A stretch of DNA of 9,389 nt from JBEVNX01 sp040507895. Lineage in GTDB: Bacteria > Desulfobacterota > Binatia > JACPRU01. Positions within the stretch are counted from its first letter, which is position 1; each line of letters starts with the position of its first letter. Below the pieces are notes generated by a model. It was not told the origin of the DNA. It worked only from the letters and a program-made list of their open reading frames with translations, and searched no databases. The DNA lies in assembly GCA_040507895.1 (NCBI GenBank), contig JBEVNX010000178.1:1-9389 (forward strand). Reading direction: 5' to 3'. The position numbers were made by a program, and so were the translations under genes. Positions 1 to 6,731 of the stretch are shown in pieces.

Positions 1-980
1 ATCGTCTCGCCGGCGACGGCGTGGGCGCGGCGATTGCCATCGTCGAGCACGTCGGCGACCAGCGAGGGGCGCGCGTCGATCTCGCGCCGGCGCTCCTGGA
101 TCGGCTTCAGGTCTTCGACCACGTGGCGGATCATGATCTTCTTGCACTCCAGGCAGCCGATCGAGGCGCTCTTGCAGCCCTTGTCGACGTAGGCGAGCTC
201 CTCCGGCGTGCAGTAGATCTTGTGCAAGCTCTGGTACGCGGGGCAATCCTTGGGATCGCCGGGGTCCGTGCGACGCGCGCGGCGAGGATCGGTCATCATC
301 TTGCCGAGCTTCGCCTCGACGTCGGCGATCGGCTCGGAGAGGAACACCGCGTTGTTGTAGCTCTTGCTCATCTTCCGCCCGTCGAGGCCCGCGATCTTCG
401 GCACCTCGCTGAGCAGCGCCTCCGGCTCGGGGAACACCGGCCGGTAGAGATGGTTGAAGCGCCGGGCCAGCTCGCGCGTGAACTCGACGTGCGGCACCTG
501 GTCGGCGCCCACCGGCACCAGATTCGCCTTGTACATGAGGATGTCGGCCGCCTGCAGAACCGGGTAGCCCAAGTGGCCGAAGTTGATCTTCGTCATCTCC
601 GACTCGTCGTCGGATTCGACGAGGCCGAGCTCGCGCGCCTGCTCCTTGACGGTGGGATTGCGCAGCAGCCACGGCGTCGGCGTGATCATCGCGAAGATCA
701 GGAACAGCTCGGCATGCTCGAGCATCGCCGACTGGCGGAAGATCACCGATCGCTCGGGATCGAGACCGACCGCGAGCCAGTCCGCGACCATGTCCCGCGT
801 GTTCTGCGCGATGCCGCCGGTCTCCTCGAACGAGGTCGTCAGCGCGTGCCAGTCGGCGACGAAGAAGAACGATCGATAGCTCGCCTGCAGCCGCACCCAG
901 TTCTTGAGCGTGCCGTGGAGGTGGCCGAGATGGAGGCGACCGGTCGGGCGAAATCCGCTGAGCAGGGTCTGTGAGGTCAT
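1..980 (-). CDS. trpS: Tryptophanyl-tRNA synthetase, probable [4Fe-4S] type (3' end cut by window edge)
   Basis: Class Ic aminoacyl-tRNA synthetase that joins tryptophan to tRNA(Trp) in the cytoplasm using ATP. It is absent from simple start-to-stop ORF lists because it leaves the window before its stop codon. I read 326 complete codons from ATG at 980. The N-terminus has the family SGxRPTGxLHLGH segment (HIGH box is HLGH, residues 17-20), followed by FFFVADWHAL. The KMSKS loop is at 203-207, then the MMTDP and TDPGDP segments. Cys246, Cys269, Cys276 and Cys279 give exactly C-x22-C-x6-C-x2-C, the motif that binds a [4Fe-4S] cluster in the anticodon-binding region of Thermotoga maritima TrpRS. 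That enzyme is about 328 residues, so only a few residues should be missing here. The ATG overlaps the protease stop by one base (TGATG) with no good Shine-Dalgarno sequence, which suggests translational coupling. Identity is near certain; cluster binding is inferred. Confidence 0.97.
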   Translation of the reverse strand, partial: MTSQTLLSGFRPTGRLHLGHLHGTLKNWVRLQASYRSFFFVADWHALTTSFEETGGIAQNTRDMVADWLAVGLDPERSVIFRQSAMLEHAELFLIFAMITPTPWLLRNPTVKEQARELGLVESDDESEMTKINFGHLGYPVLQAADILMYKANLVPVGADQVPHVEFTRELARRFNHLYRPVFPEPEALLSEVPKIAGLDGRKMSKSYNNAVFLSEPIADVEAKLGKMMTDPRRARRTDPGDPKDCPAYQSLHKIYCTPEELAYVDKGCKSASIGCLECKKIMIRHVVEDLKPIQERRREIDARPSLVADVLDDGNRRAHAVAGET

Positions 981-1648
981 CAAAGCAAGACGTCGAGAAG
1001 CAGTTGAATCGGGCGGCGGACGAGCAATCCGAGCGTGTGGGACATGAGCAAGAGTAGCAGGATCAGGAAGCCGAACGGCTCGATGCGGGCGAACCGGCGC
1101 GCCAAATCGATCGGCAGCAAGCCGGCCAGCACGCGCCCGCCGTCGAGCGGAGGAATCGGGATCAGATTGAAGACGCCGAGAAACACGTTCATCAACACGA
1201 TGCGCTGCGCGATCATCGCCACCGGGAACAACAGCCGCTCGAACAGCGCATCTTGGCCGTGGGTCGCGTGGGCCGTGATGGCACGAAACAGCAGCGCCCC
1301 GGCGGTGGCGAGCGCGAAGTTGGTGAGCGGGCCGGCCGCGGCGACCAGCACCATGTCGCGCTTGGGCTGGCGAAGCCGTGCGAAGTCGACCGGCACCGGC
1401 TTCGCCCAACCGAACAGAAACCCGGTGTTGGTAACGAGCAGCAGCAGCGGCAGCACCACGCTTCCGATCGGATCGATGTGCGGCAACGGGTTCAGCGTGA
1501 GCCGTCCGGCCCGCCTCGCCGTGTCGTCACCGAGCCAGTTGGCGACGTAACCGTGCGCGACCTCATGAAAGACCACGGCGACGAGCACCGGGAGGATCCA
1601 CAGCGAGATCTGCAGCAGCTGCTCGCGCACGTGCGCGACTTGTAACAC
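980..1648 (-). CDS. Site-2 protease family (M50) integral membrane metalloprotease
   Basis: Small membrane-embedded zinc protease of the S2P/M50 family, 222 residues from the chosen GTG. Visible motifs, in order, are HEVAH at residues 28-32 (the HExxH zinc site, inside the first hydrophobic segment), NPLPHIDPIG at 53-62, GWAKPVPV at 80-87, AAAGPLTNF at 103-111, and NLIPIPPLDGGR at 161-172, where Asp169 is the expected third zinc ligand. Several hydrophobic segments (about 14-32, 62-79, 100-121, 140-163 and 190-210) suggest a polytopic protein. There is no PDZ domain, so this is the compact M50 type and not RseP. Its substrate cannot be told from sequence. The open frame extends upstream to 1852, but that part lies inside xerD in another frame and is not protease-like. 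The start is uncertain: GTG at 1648 or GTG at 1630, both with weak ribosome-binding sites. It overlaps trpS by one base. This M50-trpS pairing recurs, from memory, in deltaproteobacterial genomes. Confidence 0.92.
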   Translation of the reverse strand: MLQVAHVREQLLQISLWILPVLVAVVFHEVAHGYVANWLGDDTARRAGRLTLNPLPHIDPIGSVVLPLLLLVTNTGFLFGWAKPVPVDFARLRQPKRDMVLVAAAGPLTNFALATAGALLFRAITAHATHGQDALFERLLFPVAMIAQRIVLMNVFLGVFNLIPIPPLDGGRVLAGLLPIDLARRFARIEPFGFLILLLLLMSHTLGLLVRRPIQLLLDVLL

Positions 1649-1682
1649 CCGTCCAAAACGTCCGCAACGCGACTGGGCCGAC

Positions 1683-2639
1683 TCACTTCGCTCGCGAATC
1701 AATCGGTGCGCGACGGCGCGTCGAGCGCGGGTGAAAGCGGCGATGGAGCTCGCGCAGCCGGGAGCGCGCCACGTCGGTATAGATCTGCGTGGTGGCGATG
1801 TCGGAGTGGCCGAGCATCGCTTGCACCGCACGGAGATCCGCGCCGCCCTCAAGGAGGTGCGTGGCGAACGAGTGGCGCAGCCGGTGCGGGCTCACTTCGG
1901 GGAGGCCGAGCGCCAGCGCGCGGCGGCCGAGCAGCTTCCAGAAGCCCTGGCGGGACATCGCGCGGCCGCGCCTGGTGACGAACACGTGCGGGCTCGCGCT
2001 CCCGGCGAGCAACGCTGCGCGCGGTCCGTCGAGATACGCGCGTAGCGCCTCGCGGGCAGGCATGCCGACCGGCACGGGGCGCTCCTTGTTGCCCTTGCCG
2101 ATCACCACCACGTATCCGCCGTCGAGGTTCAGCTGCGAGAGCCGCAGCCCGACCAGCTCCGACACGCGGAGCCCCGCTCCGTAGAGCGTCTCGAGCATGG
2201 CGCGATCGCGCGCTCCCGTCGGGCCGTCGAAGGACGCCTCGAGCAGCCGGCGCACGTCCTCGCGCGTCCACGGCCGGGGAAGCCGGCGAGGAAGCCGCGC
2301 GGATCGAACGCGCGCGGCTGGGCTCTTCTCGACCGAGCCGTTCGCCTCGAGAAAGCGGAGCCAGCCGCGGGCCGCGGACAAGCTGCGCGCGACGCTCGCC
2401 GGCTTCTGGCACCGATCGCGCAGCCAGCCGAGGTAGTCGACGAGATCCTCGGCGGCGACGGCACGCGGATCGCGCCGCCCGCGCGACGACAAGAACGAAA
2501 GCAGCGCGGCGAGATCGCGGCCGTACGCATCCAGGGTGTTCCGCGACAGCCCTCGATTGGTCGCCAAGTACGCCAAATAGCCGTCGACGCTGCGATCGAG
2601 CGCGCTCGCGGCGTGCGTCGGCGCTCCCGGCGCGGACAC
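1683..2639 (-). CDS. xerD: Site-specific tyrosine recombinase XerD
   Basis: Tyrosine recombinase that, with XerC, resolves chromosome dimers at dif near the division septum, activated by FtsK. The protein is 318 residues from GTG at 2639; E. coli XerD is 298. The N-terminal SAM-like core-binding domain spans about 14-100 (GLSRNTLDAYGRDL at 30-43). The C-terminal catalytic domain holds the full active-site set: Arg158 (GLRVSEL), Lys182 (GKGNKE), His252 and Arg255 (HRLRH), His278 (LGHSD) and nucleophile Tyr287 (QIYT). The tail (ARSRLRELHRRFHPR) resembles XerD more than XerC. The start was chosen because a strong Shine-Dalgarno lies 5 bases upstream; an in-frame GTG at 2648 would add three residues. 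The frame stays open to 3203, but that part lies within glnD and is spurious. Nothing phage-like or integron-like is nearby, so this is the housekeeping recombinase. XerC would be encoded elsewhere. Confidence 0.95.
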   Translation of the reverse strand: MSAPGAPTHAASALDRSVDGYLAYLATNRGLSRNTLDAYGRDLAALLSFLSSRGRRDPRAVAAEDLVDYLGWLRDRCQKPASVARSLSAARGWLRFLEANGSVEKSPAARVRSARLPRRLPRPWTREDVRRLLEASFDGPTGARDRAMLETLYGAGLRVSELVGLRLSQLNLDGGYVVVIGKGNKERPVPVGMPAREALRAYLDGPRAALLAGSASPHVFVTRRGRAMSRQGFWKLLGRRALALGLPEVSPHRLRHSFATHLLEGGADLRAVQAMLGHSDIATTQIYTDVARSRLRELHRRFHPRSTRRRAPIDSRAK

Positions 2640-2644
2640 GCTGC

Positions 2645-2652
2645 TCACCTCT
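2645..2652 (-). promoter_or_regulatory. Shine-Dalgarno of xerD, containing the glnD stop codon
   Basis: On the minus strand the sequence AGAGGTGA ends 5 bases before the GTG at 2639, which is ideal spacing. It decides the xerD start over the alternative GTG at 2648. Its last three bases are the glnD TGA stop, so ribosomes ending glnD sit on the xerD initiation site. This favours coupled translation. Confidence 0.7.
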
Positions 2653-5356
2653 TGTCCGCGTCGACGCGCGCTCTCACCGCTTCGCAGAGTTCCTCCATGC
2701 GCCTCCAGTCCTGGATCTTCCTCCCGCTCGAATCGGTCACGTAGAACACGTCGTAGACGTGGTGGAGCACGGTGGAGATCTTGGCGAGGTGGATGAGACA
2801 GCCCTGGCGATAGAGCGTGTTGGTGATCGTGAACAAGAGACCGATCTGGTCCTGGGCGGATACCTCGATCAGGCTGTAATAGTCTGAGTCCTGAAGGTCG
2901 AACGTCACCGACGTCGGGATGGTCGGCATCGTACGGCGCGACAGCACGGTCGGCCGCTGCGAGCGCTCCACCAGCTGCTCCACGGACACCCGGCCCGCGA
3001 GCACGCCTTCGAGCGTCTCGCGCACGCGCTGCCAGCGCTCCTCGTCGAGCACGCGATCCGTCGACTCGGCGTGTGACAGCCGGAAGACGTCGAGCGCAAC
3101 TCCGTCCTGGCTGGTGGTGATCTGCGCGCCGACGATGTTCATGCCGTGCGCGGCGAGCACGCCGGCGATCATCGAGAAGAGGCCGGGCCGATCCGCTGCA
3201 CACACGGTGAACTCGCTGAACTCGCGGTCGGGAAAGTGACGGATCGAGGTGACCAGCGCGCCGCCGCCGTTGCGAAAGTCGTGCAGCAGCTCGACGTGAT
3301 GCGGAAAGCTCTGCTCGGGAGTGGTGAGGAAGTAGCTTCCCGGCATCGTCGCCAGCGTGTGCTCGACCGCATTCCGCAGCGGCTCGCGATCGGCGAGAGC
3401 GCGGCGCAGGCGATCCTTGACGCGCTCGACCCGCGCCTCGCGCGCCTCTTCGAGCAGCTCGCCCTTCTCGAAGAGCTCGAGCGCCCGCATGTAGAGCTCA
3501 CCGAGGAGTAGGTCGCGCCAGTTGTTCCACACGTTCGGGGCCACCGACCGCATGTCCGCGAACGTCATGACGTAGAGCTTCTTCAGCACCTCGACGCTGC
3601 CCACGTGCTTGGCGAAGTCGACGATGACCCGGTCGTCGTGCAGATCGCGGTGCTGAGCGACGTGCGACATCAACAGGTGATGGCGCACCAGCCGCTCGAC
3701 CTGTGCCACCTCGTCGTCGTCGAACCTCATGCGCCGCGCCACGCCCTCGGCGAGCCGCGCGCCGCGGTCCGAGTGGCCGTGGCCGTGCCCCTTGCCGATG
3801 TCGTGCAGCAACATGGCAAGGTAGAGGACCTGCGGCCGCTCGATCTCGTGCATCACCTGGGTGAGCAGTGGGCAGCTCGCGCGCTGGTCACCCGCGCCGA
3901 GCGCCTCGAGCTCCATGATGCCGCGCAGCGTGTGCTCGTCGACCGTATAGATGTGGTAGAAATCGCGGATCACCATACAGCGGAGCTGACCGAACTCCGG
4001 CACGATGGCGCCGAGCACTCCGATGTCGTGCATGGTTCGCAGCGTGGGGGCGATCCGCGCGCGGCCGCGCAGGACCTCGAGGAAGCCCTGCACGACACTG
4101 GGCTCGGCGCGCGCGGCTTCGATCGCCGGGGCCGTCCCGACCAGCAGCTCGCGCGCGCGGCTGCCGATCTCGACGCCGTGGCGCTGTGACTCGACGAAGA
4201 CGCCGACGGCGTTGGCGGGATCTTGAAGGATCGTCGGGTCGTCGATGACGATCTCGCCCCCCTGGATCCGTAGGCCCGGGCGGATGCGGCGGCTGAAGAT
4301 GCGGCCGATGCGGTGATAGGAGCGGTTGGTCTCGAGGCAGCGGTCGGTCACCAGCTGCCCGAAGCGGCGGATGCGGGCCGCGTGCAGGTAGTAGTCCCGC
4401 AGAAACTCCTCGACCGCCCGCCGCTCGTCGGCGTCGTGATAGCCGAGCGTGGCCGCAACCCGCTCCTGGTGCTCGAAGGTGAGCTGGTCGTGGTGGCTGG
4501 CAGTGAGGAAGTGCAGCGTGTTGCGCACCTTCCACAGGAAGTCCTGCGACGCGAGCACGAGGTCGAGCTCGCTCTGCGGGACCACGCCCTTCTGAACGAT
4601 CTCGCGCAGCGAGCGCACCTTGAACTTCACGCGCGCCATCCACAGCGCGCCGTGTAGGTCGCGCAAGCCGCCCTCGCCTTCCTTGACGTGCGGCTCGAGC
4701 AGGAACACCGAGCTGCCGTACTGCCGGTGGCGCTCGGCGGTCTGCGCCACGGCTTCCTTGAGGAAGCGGTCGGGGTTGCGCCGCACGATGTCGGTCTCGA
4801 CGATGCGGTCGAAGTCCATCGCCAGCTCGGAGTCGCCGCACAGGAAACGAGCATCGAGGAGCGCGGTTTTCACCTTGAAGTCGCGCGCGGCCAGCCGAGC
4901 GCACTCGGGCACGCTGCGCACCGCGTGGCCCACTTGCAATCCGGTATCCCACAGGCTGTAGAGGATCTTCTCGGCCACGCTCTCGACGAACGGGTTCACC
5001 TTCCAGGGATAGAGGAACAGCAGGTCGACGTCGGAGAATGGATTCAGCTCGCCGCGACCGTATCCGCCTTGCGCGAGCACGGCGCACTTCTGGTTCACTC
5101 GCGCGTTGCGTCGGCTGAAGTCCGCCACCGCCGCGGCGTGCAGGAAGCCGACCGTGCGGTCCATGACCTCGGTAAAGGCCGTCACGACCTGCGCTCCGCT
5201 GGCCCCGGCCGCGTTCCAGTCCTCGAGCCGTGTGCGGGCGCGCTGGACCACCGCCTTGGAGACGAGCCCGAGGTCGTCCTGGCGCCCGTCGGGGCGCGGG
5301 AAGGCGATCTCGTCCAGGGAAAAGGCGAGCGCGGTCTCTGGATTGGCGAGGTTCAT
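2645..5356 (-). CDS. glnD: Bifunctional PII uridylyltransferase / uridylyl-removing enzyme
   Basis: Primary glutamine sensor of the nitrogen-regulation cascade. At low glutamine it uridylylates PII proteins (GlnB/GlnK); at high glutamine it removes UMP. This controls glutamine synthetase adenylylation and nitrogen-gene transcription. It has 903 residues (E. coli GlnD is 890) and the full four-part architecture. The nucleotidyltransferase domain carries GGYGRGEL at 97-104 and SDVDLL at 108-113, with metal-binding Asp109 and Asp111. The central GlnD helical region is followed by an HD hydrolase domain at about 460-600, with His518-Asp519 in LHDIGKG. Two C-terminal ACT domains lie around 714-790 (DRPGLF at 722-727) and 824-895 (DQIGLLF from 836). 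Both catalytic sites look intact. The loop after the HD pair is His-rich (His524, 526, 528). The ATG at 5356 has no recognisable Shine-Dalgarno and follows a palindromic leader. The stop lies within xerD's ribosome-binding site. Confidence 0.97.
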   Translation of the reverse strand: MNLANPETALAFSLDEIAFPRPDGRQDDLGLVSKAVVQRARTRLEDWNAAGASGAQVVTAFTEVMDRTVGFLHAAAVADFSRRNARVNQKCAVLAQGGYGRGELNPFSDVDLLFLYPWKVNPFVESVAEKILYSLWDTGLQVGHAVRSVPECARLAARDFKVKTALLDARFLCGDSELAMDFDRIVETDIVRRNPDRFLKEAVAQTAERHRQYGSSVFLLEPHVKEGEGGLRDLHGALWMARVKFKVRSLREIVQKGVVPQSELDLVLASQDFLWKVRNTLHFLTASHHDQLTFEHQERVAATLGYHDADERRAVEEFLRDYYLHAARIRRFGQLVTDRCLETNRSYHRIGRIFSRRIRPGLRIQGGEIVIDDPTILQDPANAVGVFVESQRHGVEIGSRARELLVGTAPAIEAARAEPSVVQGFLEVLRGRARIAPTLRTMHDIGVLGAIVPEFGQLRCMVIRDFYHIYTVDEHTLRGIMELEALGAGDQRASCPLLTQVMHEIERPQVLYLAMLLHDIGKGHGHGHSDRGARLAEGVARRMRFDDDEVAQVERLVRHHLLMSHVAQHRDLHDDRVIVDFAKHVGSVEVLKKLYVMTFADMRSVAPNVWNNWRDLLLGELYMRALELFEKGELLEEAREARVERVKDRLRRALADREPLRNAVEHTLATMPGSYFLTTPEQSFPHHVELLHDFRNGGGALVTSIRHFPDREFSEFTVCAADRPGLFSMIAGVLAAHGMNIVGAQITTSQDGVALDVFRLSHAESTDRVLDEERWQRVRETLEGVLAGRVSVEQLVERSQRPTVLSRRTMPTIPTSVTFDLQDSDYYSLIEVSAQDQIGLLFTITNTLYRQGCLIHLAKISTVLHHVYDVFYVTDSSGRKIQDWRRMEELCEAVRARVDADKR

Positions 5357-5411
5357 CGCAAAGCGGTCACAGTACCGTCAATCGCCGCCGGCGGCGAGAG
5401 CCCCGGGGATT
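5357..5411 (-). promoter_or_regulatory. Amidase-glnD intergenic leader, 55 bases, with stem-loops and no Shine-Dalgarno
   Basis: This is the only non-trivial gap in the cluster. On the minus strand it holds CCCCGGGG, a perfect 16-base palindrome, and then a weak 4-bp stem (CGGT/ACCG, 6-base loop) close to the glnD ATG. There is no purine-rich ribosome-binding site in the 20 bases before the ATG. A TTGACG hexamer sits just after the large palindrome but has no convincing -10 element at 17 bases. The region may modulate glnD expression or be a processing site. The sequence alone does not decide. Confidence 0.4.
5382..5397 (-). repeat. Perfect 16-base palindrome upstream of glnD
   Basis: TCGCCGCCGGCGGCGA is fully self-complementary and can fold as a 6-bp GC-rich stem with a CCGG loop. 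No T-run follows on either side, so it does not look like a Rho-independent terminator. It could be an RNA stem-loop in the polycistronic message or a two-fold-symmetric protein site. It ends 25 bases before the glnD start codon. Confidence 0.5.
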
Positions 5412-6731
5412 TCACAGGGTCTTGGCGAGCTTGGTCTGCGCGATGTAACGTCGCACGCCCTCGTAGATGCCTTCGGCGAGCGCGCGCTGATATTTCGTGG
5501 TGCCGAGCCGCCGTCCATCCACGGAGTTGGTGAGGAAGGAGACCTCGACGAGGACGCAGGGCATGTAGGCGCCCACCAGGACGTAGAACGGGCCTTCCTT
5601 CACTCCGAGATCCTCGACGCCGTCCCACTCGGCGCCCAGCCGCGAGACCACCGCGCCCTGGAGCTGCTCGGCGAGCTGCTTCGATTCTTCGACCTTGTAG
5701 GTCTGGCGGAGGTCGCTCAGGATGTACGATAAGTCCGGGATCTCGCCCGCGAGCTTGGGATCGTGCGGGTCCCAGTGCAGGTTGTTCTCCATCGCCGCCA
5801 GGCGAAGCGTGCCGCGATTCTCGGTGTTGTTGAGATAGTAGATCTCGACGCCGCGCAGCGCCGTGTTCGAGCTCGCGTTGGCGTGCACGGAGAGGAACAG
5901 ATCCGCGCCCTGCGAATTGGCGAGCGCGGTCCGCTCTTCGAGCGAGAGAAAGCGGTCGTCGCGGCGAGTGAGGAACACTTCGATCCCGTCGCCGCGCAGG
6001 CGCGCGGCGAGAAGGTTCGAGACGTTCAACACGACGTCCTTCTCGGCGAGCCCCCGAAAGCCCCGCGCCCCCGGATCCTTACCGCCGTGCCCGGGGTCGA
6101 TCACCACGCGAAACGTGCGGGTGGCTTCGGGTGGACGCTCCGCGCGGCGGGGGGCGCGACCGATGCGCGCGGGCGGCGCACCGGCCGGCTCCGACGGTGC
6201 CGGCGGGTTCGTCGTCGCGGAGACCTGTGCGCCGTCGATTGGCGCGGGGGCCGCGTCCGGCTTCGCTGTCTGCGGCGCCGTCGCCTCGCCCGGCCGCTTG
6301 CCCTTGAGATCGACGACCAAGCGGTGGGGATCGGAAAGCACGAAGGCGTGCGCTTCGACGTTGCGGGCCAGATCGAGCACGACTCTCGCGGTCTCGTTCG
6401 TGTACTGTCCAGTGCGGATGCGACGTAGGACGTCGTCTCCCACTTCGAGCGCCTCGCGCGCCTCCGGTCCGATCTTGGCTCCCGTGAAGTCGATCACCAG
6501 CCGGTCAGGAGACCCGGAAGCCCTGTCCGGGCTCACCACCTCGATGTGATACTCGGCGGGCCCGGAGAGATCGACGAGCAACCGGCTGTATTCGTGCGTA
6601 CCGATGTAGCGGATGCGCTCCACCATCGTCGGCTGCGCGCCCCGAGCGAGCACCGTCGCGGACTGGCCGATCATCGCGGCGAGCGCCGCGAGCAGGAACG
6701 CGATGGACGGAAGCATGCGGCTTCGAGTCAT
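5412..6731 (-). CDS. Periplasmic N-acetylmuramoyl-L-alanine amidase with AMIN domain (AmiC-like)
   Basis: Zinc amidase (Amidase_3) that cuts the bond between N-acetylmuramic acid and the stem peptide in peptidoglycan, typically during daughter-cell separation. It has 439 residues. A Sec signal peptide is evident: Arg3 and Arg5, a hydrophobic core at about 6-22, and possible cleavage after VLA at 27-29. An AMIN domain (about 37-143), which targets such enzymes to the envelope or septum, leads into a Pro/Ala-rich linker (about 145-205). The catalytic domain starts near 208 with DPGHGG at 212-217. Zinc ligands are His215, Glu230 and His283 (SVHAN), and the catalytic glutamate is Glu396 (LVEVSFLTN). 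An insert around 304-352 lies where AmiA/B/C enzymes carry their regulatory helix, suggesting activator control. The ATG shares a base with the mutS stop (TGATG), and GGGAAGG lies 4 bases upstream, supporting this start. The nearest named relative is AmiC; I leave the symbol blank because AmiA/B/C cannot be separated safely. Confidence 0.95.
   Translation of the reverse strand: MTRSRMLPSIAFLLAALAAMIGQSATVLARGAQPTMVERIRYIGTHEYSRLLVDLSGPAEYHIEVVSPDRASGSPDRLVIDFTGAKIGPEAREALEVGDDVLRRIRTGQYTNETARVVLDLARNVEAHAFVLSDPHRLVVDLKGKRPGEATAPQTAKPDAAPAPIDGAQVSATTNPPAPSEPAGAPPARIGRAPRRAERPPEATRTFRVVIDPGHGGKDPGARGFRGLAEKDVVLNVSNLLAARLRGDGIEVFLTRRDDRFLSLEERTALANSQGADLFLSVHANASSNTALRGVEIYYLNNTENRGTLRLAAMENNLHWDPHDPKLAGEIPDLSYILSDLRQTYKVEESKQLAEQLQGAVVSRLGAEWDGVEDLGVKEGPFYVLVGAYMPCVLVEVSFLTNSVDGRRLGTTKYQRALAEGIYEGVRRYIAQTKLAKTL

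Noticed and set aside
21..974. A plus-strand frame of 317 codons antisense to trpS
   Set aside because: The minus strand encodes a clear TrpRS with HLGH, KMSKS and cysteine motifs; the antisense product has no family features.
980..1852. Extended M50 protease reading of 290 codons
   Set aside because: The first about 68 codons lie in another frame of xerD and its trailer and lack hydrophobic or M50 features; GTG at 1648 is more plausible.
1683..2639. Tyrosine recombinase as the sign of an integrated mobile element or defence island
   Set aside because: The protein is a canonical XerD in size, catalytic residues and C-terminal tail, set in a housekeeping operon with no attachment-site repeats, tRNA target or phage genes.
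1683..3203. Extended xerD reading of 506 codons
   Set aside because: The part upstream of 2639 overlaps the glnD ACT domains out of frame and is compositionally unlike a recombinase. A strong Shine-Dalgarno marks the start at 2639.
5357..5380. Sigma-70-like promoter (TTGACG) just upstream of glnD
   Set aside because: The hexamer resembles a -35 box, but the sequence 17 bases downstream (CGATGA) is a poor -10 and already contains the glnD start codon.
5382..5408. Rho-independent terminator between the amidase and glnD
   Set aside because: The GC-rich palindromes are not followed by a T-run on either strand.
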